From Spirulina major PCC 6313 (lineage in GTDB: Bacteria > Cyanobacteriota > Cyanobacteriia > Cyanobacteriales > Spirulinaceae): a DNA stretch of 64,000 bases. Position numbers and translations under genes: made by a program. The stretch covers positions 579,625-643,624 of the forward strand of contig NZ_KV878783.1 in the NCBI RefSeq assembly GCF_001890765.1, in the 5' to 3' direction. This document shows positions 10,842-19,179 of this stretch, piece after piece. Positions within the stretch are counted from its first letter, which is position 1. Each line of letters begins with the position of its first letter. The notes under the pieces are model-generated. The model saw only the letters and a program-made list of their open reading frames with translations, had not been told where the DNA came from and ran no database searches.

Positions 10842-12008
10842 ATGAAACTTGTTTGCAGCCAAAGCGACCTCAACAGCAATCTTTCCCTCGTCAGTCGAGC
10901 CGTTCCCGCTCGTCCGAGTCATCCCGTGCTTGGCAACGTCCTGTTAATCGCGGACGAAAGCAAACAGCGTATCCGGCTCCGAGGCTTTGACCTCAGCCTT
11001 GGGATCGAAACCAGCTTTCCCGCCCAAGTCACCCAGAGCGGCGACATCACCCTCCCCGCGAAAACCCTCGGCGATATCATCTCCCGTCTTCCCGATGGCG
11101 AAATCACCCTCACCCACGAAGACGACGACACCGACGAAGGCGGCCTCGTCACCCTCACCTCCACCTCTGGCCGCTACCAACTGCGCAGCCTCAACGCCGA
11201 AGACTTTCCCGAACTGCCCACCGTGGATGATGGCGACTCGATTCTGCTGCCGGTGGAGTCCCTCGCGGAGGGGTTGCGATCGACCCTGTTTGCCGCCAGT
11301 ACCGAAGAAACCAAGCAAGTTTTAACCGGTGTCCATGTCACCCTCGGTCGGGATGCGATCGAATTTGCCGCCACCGACGGCCACCGTTTAGCCGTCCTCG
11401 AAACCCCCAACGATCGCGACGACGATGCCGAAGCTAACACCGCCACCGATGGCCTTGAAGTGACCATTCCCGCCCGGGCGCTGCGGGAATTGGAGCGGAT
11501 GCTCGGCCTCCGTAATAAAGAAGATGGGGTAACGCTGCATATCGATGCGGGTCAAGTCATTTTTGAACTAGGGGATGATCTGAAGCTCACCAGCCGCAAA
11601 CTGGAAGGGGCTTACCCTGCCTATCGTCAACTCTTGCCGACGCAGTTTTCCAATCAAGTCACTGTGGATCGCCGCAAATTTCAAAGTGCCCTAGAGCGGA
11701 TTGCGGTCTTGGCGGATTCTCGGAATAATGTGGTGCGCTGTACGATTGACCAAGGGCGGCAACAGGTGCAGTTGTCGGTGGAATCCCAGGATGTGGGTAG
11801 TGGCCGGGAATCGATGGACGCGACAGTGAGCAGTGATACGCCCAAAGAAATCGCGTTCAATGTGAAGTATTTAATGGACGGGTTAAAAGCCCTGTCGAGT
11901 AGTGAAATTACCATCCATCTCAACTCGGCAACGCAACCCGTGATCTTCACGCCCCTGAGCGGCTTAAAAATGACCTATCTCGCCATGCCAGTGCAGTTGC
12001 GGGATTAG
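10842..12008 (+). CDS. dnaN: DNA polymerase III beta subunit (sliding clamp)
   Basis: The product (388 aa) forms the ring-shaped dimer that tethers the replicative polymerase to DNA. The N-terminal MKLVCSQSDLNSNLSLVSRAVP is the typical cyanobacterial start, so the ATG at 10842 is preferred over the one six codons upstream. The three clamp domains follow without interruption: HPVLGNVLLIAD in domain I, EIAFNVKYLMDGL in domain III, and the C-terminal VIFTPLSGLKMTYLAMPVQLRD that lines the partner-binding pocket. No dnaA is adjacent and no DnaA-box cluster was noticed, which is usual for cyanobacteria. Confidence 0.96.
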   Translation: MKLVCSQSDLNSNLSLVSRAVPARPSHPVLGNVLLIADESKQRIRLRGFDLSLGIETSFPAQVTQSGDITLPAKTLGDIISRLPDGEITLTHEDDDTDEGGLVTLTSTSGRYQLRSLNAEDFPELPTVDDGDSILLPVESLAEGLRSTLFAASTEETKQVLTGVHVTLGRDAIEFAATDGHRLAVLETPNDRDDDAEANTATDGLEVTIPARALRELERMLGLRNKEDGVTLHIDAGQVIFELGDDLKLTSRKLEGAYPAYRQLLPTQFSNQVTVDRRKFQSALERIAVLADSRNNVVRCTIDQGRQQVQLSVESQDVGSGRESMDATVSSDTPKEIAFNVKYLMDGLKALSSSEITIHLNSATQPVIFTPLSGLKMTYLAMPVQLRD

Positions 12009-12047
12009 CGCGATCGCTCGCATTGAATCGGCAGGATTGCCTCACAT

Positions 12048-12072
12048 CAGGAGCGATGAGTGATCGCTCCTG
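12048..12072 (+). terminator. Perfect 10-bp hairpin after dnaN
   Basis: CAGGAGCGAT and ATCGCTCCTG form a perfect stem with the loop GAGTG, 39 bp after the dnaN stop. There is no U-run, so this may be a weak terminator or a HIP1-derived palindrome. Confidence 0.4.
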
Positions 12073-12212
12073 GAGCAACCTCCTCTCCCCTGTCTGATTG
12101 AGTTGATCAAGCAACTGAACTCGTTGTAGATTGCCAGAAATACGGTTCAAAAAATGCAAGGTCATCACTAATATTTTCTTGATATAAAGAACGTAATCGG
12201 TTATCGATGCAG

Positions 12213-13299
<1,087 letters not shown>

Positions 13300-13306
13300 G
13301 AATATC

Positions 13307-13624
13307 CTACCCCATTTTTTTGACAAAGAGAAACCCAGTTTCTCCTGTGCTAGTGATGGAAGTGCCGCCATCCAAGTGCCAGATCCAAACCGTTCCCGAT
13401 TGTCTCCCTGCCGCTAGAAATGCGCCATCGGCAGATATCGCCAGGGCATCCACTAATTCTCCCTGCGCCTGCTGTAACAGGGTCATTTCACCCGTCTTTG
13501 CCTCGTATCGAACAACTTCGCCTGCCGCAGAACTGGCGGCAAGCCATGCTCAATCGGGCGACCAGGTGATCGCGGTCACGTAATCCGATAACGTCTTGTG
13601 CCACGCAACTAGGGCCCGTGGCAC
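13307..13624 (-). pseudogene. Remnant of a WD40-repeat protein
   Basis: Minus-strand translation shows clear WD40 blades: LSDYVTAITWSPD, a TGA stop, then AWLAASSAAGEVVRYEAKTG and GELVDALAISADGAFLAAG, ending in SGTVWIW. The TGA stands exactly where SPDG normally has its glycine codon, so GGA-to-TGA is the likely mutation. The frame ends after about 105 codons, far too short for a propeller. No good start exists, and a GTG at 13624 sits inside an 8-bp inverted repeat (13598-13624). WD40 genes are known to accompany Zur-controlled COG0523 loci in cyanobacteria. Here only this fragment is left, immediately upstream of the hemB operator. Confidence 0.75.
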
Positions 13625-13681
13625 GAAACCTCTTTGGCGGCAAGTTAGCCAGTGAGCGGATTGTACCTGCGCTAACCCAAT

Positions 13682-13704
13682 AAAAAAGGGGAATTCATCC
13701 CCTT
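13682..13704 (-). terminator. nrdB terminator
   Basis: AAGGGG and CCCCTT (13686-13691 and 13699-13704) form a hairpin with a 7-nt loop. On the minus strand it is followed by a run of six Us, 50 bp after the nrdB stop. Confidence 0.8.
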
Positions 13705-13753
13705 CTTTATTGAGTTTGATTCAGTTTAAAAGGCTAGAGGGTGCGATCGCGCC

Positions 13754-16341
13754 TTAGATCTCGTCCCAGCCCGTCAAGCCCGACGACATCACGTAACTCG
13801 TCACCCCTGATTCAAAGAAATTCGCCTTGGTGTTGCCGTCTTTCTTCGTATCGCTGAACCGCTCTAAATGGGTGTAGGGGGATTTTTTGTAGCGATCGCC
13901 CTCATACAAATTATTCAACCCAATCGCCCGCAAACGACTATTGGCCAAATACTTTGTATATTGCTCCGTACTCGCGTCTGTAATCCCCAAAATTTGATTC
14001 CCCACAATATGATTCGACCATTGAATCTCCTGCTGAACCGCTATATCAAACAGTTCATACACTTGATCTTTAGAGTGGTTTAACGACTCCATCGCCTCCG
14101 GAATAATCCGCTGAAACAACCGCACATGAGATAACTCATCCCGATTGATCATCTTGAAAATATCCGAACTTCCCGGCATCAACATCCGCGATGCTAAGTT
14201 GTAGAAATAAATAACGCAACTACCCACGCTTTCACGAGGGGCTAGAGTACACCTTCATCCTACTTTCTTTTTCCCTTACGACTGTCTACTGGACGTACCG
14301 GATAAGCCTCTTTAGAGAGTGGACTTATACGATATGTTTCATTATTTATTTTTCGCAAAACTGCTTGAGATTCCCAGCCCCAGCTAGATGCTATGTCTTG
14401 AAAACTCAAAGATATATCTCGCAATTGGTCATAAATTTGATGAACCTCATTTTCAGTCAGTTTCTTCCGCTTGACTGTTTTGCGACGCAGAGGATATATG
14501 AATGTTTCTGAAAACCAAGTTTTGCCTCGATTAATATCACTAATTACAGTTTCTGAAACTTCATACATGTCTGCGATATCTTTGAATTTCATGTCTGTTG
14601 ATAACAGCAGAGACTGTAGCTCTGTTACTAGCTGAATGCCAAGCTTTTCGTTTCCACTCACTGACACTTGATTATAGCCAGTGTTGACAGAGTCATAGTC
14701 TTGAATCCAAGCAGATTCACGTTCACGTAAACAGTTAAGAGGTATATCGCACTCTAAAACACTAAAAATAAAATTGGTGATATCACTATCTAAGTCGTGA
14801 TATAGAGGAGTATCAATGACACCCGCACAACGTAGATGTTGACTCAGCCTTCTTCCTAGTGAAAAGTTCGTACAACCGATATACACTTGTCCTGTTTTTG
14901 TGTTTTCTATTTTGTAGACAATTCCTGATTGATTACTCATATTCTAGAATGTAAATTTCAACATCATAGAATAGGGAATGTATTGTTTAGGATGTCCCCC
15001 GTCTACTCGTTGAACGTTCCCCATTTAGCAGGGCTTCGCTGCTGATTTCCCATTGTTGTGGTGTTGCTGCCTTGCGGCTTCAGCACCATCCCTTGATTTT
15101 TTTCTGCTCTCGCTCCGTTACGTTTGTGATTTACCACTCCGCTTTGGCTCAAGGGCTTTAGGGCGTTCCAGCAATTTGAGGGATGTTAACCGACACCTTA
15201 CGAAATCGGTGGGCCTTGAGTTAATCCAACCCGTTGTAAAAGTACAGACCTTCAAGAATATAGTCCGCAAGCAGAGATACAAAATAGTTTTCTGCTGTGG
15301 GATTATCCAGATATTTCTGATACATTCCGGCGACAAACTTACACCGTTCAAGTAAGACCCGATCCGTCCGCCAAAAATCATACACTTCCGCACGACGCTC
15401 TGACGGAATGATCGTCTCAATCATGTACTGATACCTTCGTTCAGAAAGAATCGCAAGCTCTTTCCCGTGGGCAAAACCACAGCTATCTGTTACCAGATAG
15501 AGCAGACCATCTCTTCATCCCATTGGGATGCCTCCCATTTCCACGATCATTAGCTTACCGTGTACGAGCATTTGCTCTGGTCGTTGAACCTTTAACAAAA
15601 TTTAATTGTTGCTTGGCTGCTGATTGTCTCTATTAGAGAGTTTCCAGCAATTAGAGAGGTTTTCGACAATCGTTACCGACTGAAGGAGCTATCACTTAAC
15701 TCTGGTTGTGCATACCTTCTTGGCTGATCTGTTCCGCCATACAGAGGCTAATTTCGGGTGCAGTAATCGAGGCTTTGATGTGCGGAATATTACAGGTTTG
15801 AACGGAATCTAAAAAGGTTAAATAGGATAAGATTCCGTCAAAGGCGCGACGTTCTTCTGGCGTGAGGTTTTGATAATCGGTGACATCTTGGGTGATGTCG
15901 AGTTTTTGAGGTCATTACTGTTCAACAAAGATCGCTACACTTTGCCCGCTTTTTTAAAGCTGCTTTATGTCACCATAAAGATCGGACTATATCATCATCC
16001 TCTTCAGGAGTCCCCCGCTTCGATGGGCGATCGCTTCCCACCTACTCTACTCAGGTTTTCGCCCTTTCGATAGTCTCTACACCTTCTGCGAATCTAATCT
16101 TTCTCGCAGCTTGGCACGGTATTGTCTGGTGTTTTTGAGTCAGAGTTTCACCGTTTTCAAGGGATTTTATCTGGACTACCTAATTAATCCAGAAATTCTC
16201 ACGCATTTGTTGATACAAGTTCACTGCCCAAGGGTAGCGAACATCATTTAACTGCATGAGGTTGGTTACATTGCCAAACCACATCGAGCGGTTTTCAATC
16301 CGATCATCCCCAAGGGGATTGAAAATAGGATTGATCGGCAT
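13754..16341 (-). CDS. nrdB: Class I ribonucleotide reductase small subunit, four exons split by three group I introns
   Basis: Exons are 16341-16187, 15912-15699, 15433-15228 and 14216-13754, which total 1038 nt, or 345 residues plus stop, in one frame. The joined protein is a normal R2 subunit. It has diiron ligands D87, E117, H120, E184, E219 and H222 (E219/H222 lie in RDELSHV), and the radical tyrosine Y124 in the spaced E-x-x-H-x-x-x-Y pattern. The C-terminus SSGLTGWDEI is the tail that docks on NrdA. Splice points were fixed by protein continuity and by the group I rules of U before the 5' site and G at the intron end. The first AUG could also be at 16365. nrdA lies directly upstream. 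Confidence 0.9.
14217..15227 (-). ncRNA. Group I intron 3 of nrdB, with endonuclease ORF
   Basis: This 1011-nt intron follows the exon end GGGTT. The guide GGCCC near the intron start pairs with it through two G.U and three G-C pairs. Core elements are AATTGCTGGAA (P), AATCAGCAGCGAAGC (Q), GTTCAACGAGTAGAC (R) and, after the ORF, GGTGTACTCTA (S). GAGTA in R and TACTC in S form P7. The intron ends in G, and splicing restores the codon TTC (Phe192), giving the NGFVIYFY reading. The ORF lies between R and S, hence in a P8-type loop. The core resembles intron 2. Confidence 0.88.
14260..14940 (-). CDS. Intron-encoded GIY-YIG homing endonuclease
   Basis: A 226-residue protein wholly inside nrdB intron 3. 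The GIY-YIG module is at the N-terminus: GIVYKIENTKTGQVYIGCT, then SLGRRLSQHL with the catalytic Arg, and ERESAWIQDYDSVNTGYNQ with the catalytic Glu and the conserved asparagine region. The C-terminal half has helix-turn-helix-like segments (FKDIADMYEVSETVISDINRG; SFQDIASSWGWESQAVLRKI), probably for DNA recognition. Base composition is more AT-rich than the neighbours, as for a mobile gene. The expected role is to cut intronless nrdB alleles and spread the intron. The frame is intact. Confidence 0.9.
   Translation of the reverse strand: MSNQSGIVYKIENTKTGQVYIGCTNFSLGRRLSQHLRCAGVIDTPLYHDLDSDITNFIFSVLECDIPLNCLRERESAWIQDYDSVNTGYNQVSVSGNEKLGIQLVTELQSLLLSTDMKFKDIADMYEVSETVISDINRGKTWFSETFIYPLRRKTVKRKKLTENEVHQIYDQLRDISLSFQDIASSWGWESQAVLRKINNETYRISPLSKEAYPVRPVDSRKGKRK
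15434..15698 (-). ncRNA. Group I intron 2 of nrdB (no ORF)
   Basis: A 265-nt intron after the exon end CAGAGT. GCTC, ten bases in, pairs with GAGT, with G.U at the splice site. Core elements are AATTGCTGGAAAC (P), AATCAGCAGCCAAGC (Q), GTTCAACGACCAGAG (R) and AAGAGATGGTCTG (S). GACCA and TGGTC form P7. The last base is G, followed by TAT, the codon for the radical tyrosine. P, Q and R are nearly the same as in intron 3, so the two are probably related, with this one lacking an ORF. Confidence 0.88.
15913..16186 (-). ncRNA. Group I intron 1 of nrdB (no ORF)
   Basis: A 274-nt intron after exon end TCTGGAT. GTCCAGA at bases 12-18 of the intron pairs with the exon end over seven pairs, with U.G at the splice site. 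This is a textbook P1. Core elements are AATACCGTGCCAAGC (Q), GTAGAGACTATCGAAAGG (R, about 16063-16080) and GATGATATAGTCC (S, 15984-15996). GACTAT/ATAGTC is P7. The last base is G. Splicing restores the Ile52 codon (ATA) in NFWIPQKLD. Its core differs from introns 2 and 3, so it has a separate origin. Confidence 0.9.
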
Positions 16342-16534
16342 TCTTTGGTTATCAAGTGCGATCATGTTGGGTAAAATATGCCAAAAATTCCAATAGTTTT
16401 ACATCCTATAAATAGATGAAGTCAAACAAAAACTTCATGCTATCTTGGGACTTTTTGGATCATAACGCAGAGTCGTGAGGATTTTCAAAAATCAATCTGA
16501 AGATCTTACAACTTCCTACGCTGGTCACTATTGA

Positions 16535-18784
16535 TTAATTGGCGCAGGCGACACAGGTGTCGGACTCTTTGTAGTTGTCTTTTTGGACGGTGCGGATGTA
16601 GTAGATTGCTTTGCAGCCTTGTTCCCAGGCGTGAACGAGGGTTTCATAAATATCCTTGGCTGTCAGCACCCCGTCGTGGTACACACCCTCATTTAGATTG
16701 AACAGTAGTTCCATGCTGATGCCTGTGTCGATCCATTGCTGAATCGTGGCGACGGCATCAACGACGATGCGCTGATCCATCACTTTGTTTTCGGTGTAGA
16801 ACCAGAAGCGATCGCTAATGAAGGGCGGTGCGATCGGGACAACTCCTTTGGCCCACTTGTCGTAGTAAAACTTACTGTAGGTGGGCAGGATGGACGCGGT
16901 ACAGCCTTGGACGAGGGAGGATGAGGTATTGGGGGCGATCGCGGTCACATGACTGTTACGAATGCCGTGGGTTTGGATGTCCCGTGCAAGTTGATGCCAG
17001 CGTTCCGGTTGTGTGGCGTTGGCGTTGATCCAATCCAGATCACGTCCGCCCAGGACATTACCCCGGCTCCACTCTGAACCCTCAAAGGCAGGATATGCGC
17101 CGCGCTCCTGGGCGAGTTCCATGGAATAGCGGGTGCAGTGATAACCCATGTTCTCAAAGAGAGTGCTGATTTCGGTGCGATCGCCATACTTCAAACGCCG
17201 CTTCGCCAACCAATCCGCCAACCCCATCGCCCCCACGCCAATTGTCCGATAGCGATCGTTATGAGCACCGCTGGCATCGAAAGGGGCATTAGTAAGGTCG
17301 ATGGTGTTATCCAAAATTCGCACCGATGTTTCACAATGATGCGCCAAATCATCATCAATATTCGCTAAATTCAGCGAAACTAAATTACATGTATGCGCCA
17401 ATTTACCGGGCTTAACATTACTAAATGACTCCACACACAAGTTTGTTGCAGGAATGTAACCTTCGTGTTTATTCGGGTTTAAACGATTAATGGTGTCCTT
17501 AAAACTCATGTAGGGCAGGCCGGTTTCTACCTGTGTCCGCATCGCTTCTTTGAACAGTTCCCGCGCATTGACTCGGTGAAAGAGTTTTAACCGGCCATCT
17601 TCACAGGCTTGCTCCACTTCGGCATAGGCAGAGTCAAAGCGATCGCCCCACAGTTCCGCCAACTCAAAGCCTAAGACGCGGTTCACTTCGTAGGGGTCTA
17701 CCAATGTCCAGTCTTGCTTCGTTTTGACGCGCTGCATAAATTCATCAACGATGACAATCTGTGGGAAAACGTCATACGCCTTCCTTCTCACATCCCCATT
17801 CTCGGTTTGGCATTCGAGGAATTCAGGGATATCAAGGTGCCAAATATCGAGGGAAACTGTCACAGCCCCGGCGCGGCGACCGCCCTGATTGACAGCGATC
17901 GCTGTATCGTTGAGCAACTTCACCCAGGGAAGCACTCCGCCCGATGCGTTTTCCTTGCCCATCACCCGTGAGCCTGTCGCTCGAATGCGAGAGACATTCA
18001 TCCCCACGCCGCCGCCGCCTTTACTGATCCGAGCGGTGTTGGTGATTTCGTGGAAGATGCTCTCTAGGTTGTCTTCCATGGCGGTAATGAAGCAGGAGGC
18101 CAGGGAGCCACCGGGGACGCGGAGATTGGCGAGGATGGGGGTGGCGAGGGAAATTTTCCGGCTGGCGATCGCTTCGTAAATCCGACGCGCCCACACCATG
18201 CGGTTGTGGTGTTCCTCCACTGAGGCGATGAGCAGGGCACAGGTGAGCAGCGCCTCTTGGGGTAATTCATTAGGCAATAAATATCGCTTGGTGAGCATCA
18301 CCGCTCCGGCATAGTCATAGTCAAGGTCGTAATCGGGGTTGATCCAATTTCCGGCCTGGGCCAGTTCATCGGGGGTGTAGGTGAGGATGCGATCGTCGTA
18401 GGCGTTGGCGGTGATTTGGACGTTAACCGTTTGGGGGTAGTTGTCGTACTGGTAGTGACGTGCGACAAGGGTATCTTTCCAGAGGCTCCAAATGTGAAGC
18501 CGCCCCGCCACGTACCGCCAATCCGGTTCCTCTGGGCTACACATCTCTAGGGCACAGTTGATCAGATTGTCTTGAATTTCACGGGTCGTAACCCCATGGC
18601 GCAACCGTGTTTTTAGACCCGATTCTAACGCCACAGAATTCACCTCAAATCCTTCGCAGGCCCATAACACAACGTCCCGAATCCGTTTGATGTTGAGGGG
18701 GGCCGTAGTGCCATCGCGTTTAATGACGCTGATGTTGGGTTGGACGGGGGTGATTAGTGTGGTGGTGTCATGGGTCGGTTGCAT
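16535..18784 (-). CDS. nrdA: Class I ribonucleotide reductase large subunit
   Basis: A 749-residue catalytic subunit that reduces ribonucleoside diphosphates to deoxyribonucleotides with NrdB. An ATP-cone-like N-terminus (VIKRDGTTAPLNIKRI) is followed by the substrate and radical domain: GGSLASCFITAMEDN with the active-site Cys, RISKGGGGVGMNVSRIR, and ATNLCVESF / CNLVSLNLAN with the N-x-C-x-E core. C-terminal landmarks are VTAIAPNTSSSLVQG and the redox tail CVACAN (C-x-x-C). Unlike many cyanobacterial nrdA genes it has no intein or intron. nrdB follows 170 bp downstream on the same strand, so an nrdAB operon is likely. Confidence 0.96.
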   Translation of the reverse strand: MQPTHDTTTLITPVQPNISVIKRDGTTAPLNIKRIRDVVLWACEGFEVNSVALESGLKTRLRHGVTTREIQDNLINCALEMCSPEEPDWRYVAGRLHIWSLWKDTLVARHYQYDNYPQTVNVQITANAYDDRILTYTPDELAQAGNWINPDYDLDYDYAGAVMLTKRYLLPNELPQEALLTCALLIASVEEHHNRMVWARRIYEAIASRKISLATPILANLRVPGGSLASCFITAMEDNLESIFHEITNTARISKGGGGVGMNVSRIRATGSRVMGKENASGGVLPWVKLLNDTAIAVNQGGRRAGAVTVSLDIWHLDIPEFLECQTENGDVRRKAYDVFPQIVIVDEFMQRVKTKQDWTLVDPYEVNRVLGFELAELWGDRFDSAYAEVEQACEDGRLKLFHRVNARELFKEAMRTQVETGLPYMSFKDTINRLNPNKHEGYIPATNLCVESFSNVKPGKLAHTCNLVSLNLANIDDDLAHHCETSVRILDNTIDLTNAPFDASGAHNDRYRTIGVGAMGLADWLAKRRLKYGDRTEISTLFENMGYHCTRYSMELAQERGAYPAFEGSEWSRGNVLGGRDLDWINANATQPERWHQLARDIQTHGIRNSHVTAIAPNTSSSLVQGCTASILPTYSKFYYDKWAKGVVPIAPPFISDRFWFYTENKVMDQRIVVDAVATIQQWIDTGISMELLFNLNEGVYHDGVLTAKDIYETLVHAWEQGCKAIYYIRTVQKDNYKESDTCVACAN

Positions 18785-19179
18785 TGTTGACGAGAGCCTC
18801 TGTTGTCAATAGGTGGTGTTCGATCGCTAGGGATTCCCGATTATATTTGGGGCGGCCCGCCCCCCACGATAGCAAAAAACTCAACGCTACAGGTAGAGCA
18901 ATTCTAAAGAAAATTTACTTGTAACACACTATACCTAGAAAAACCAGAAATTCGTGTAGGGGGGCGGTTAGGCTGGATCGGGATGGATGGGTGGGGCTGA
19001 ATGGACTGGGGCGTGACGCGATCGCCCCTGACGGGAATTTTCGGCTCAATCGCTTCCCCTTCCTAAGAATTCAGCCATAATGATGCACAGTATCTTAAGG
19101 GTTGCGAATTCGAGATGCGATCGCACCTTCTCGCGCTCTGTGTGGCGTTGTCTTTGAAGTCCATTCTGTTGAATCTGTG
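18785..19179. other. Divergent intergenic region upstream of nrdA
   Basis: This holds the promoter region of nrdA (minus) and of the 19.2-kb gene (plus). A half-site TATAGTGT near 18926-18933 matches one side of the NrdR box consensus. No second box at the usual three-turn spacing could be made convincing, so it is not annotated as NrdR-controlled. No small ORF of note was seen. Confidence 0.3.

Noticed and set aside
13320..13583. 87-aa plus-strand frame beside hemB
   Set aside because: The minus strand of the same DNA reads as WD40 blades, which is the better explanation.
16535..18784. Intein or intron in nrdA
   Set aside because: The NrdA frame is continuous, 749 residues, with conserved motifs in normal spacing; no intein blocks are visible.
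18926..18941. NrdR box upstream of nrdA
   Set aside because: One half-site (TATAGTGT) is good, but no second box with the expected three-turn spacing could be aligned.
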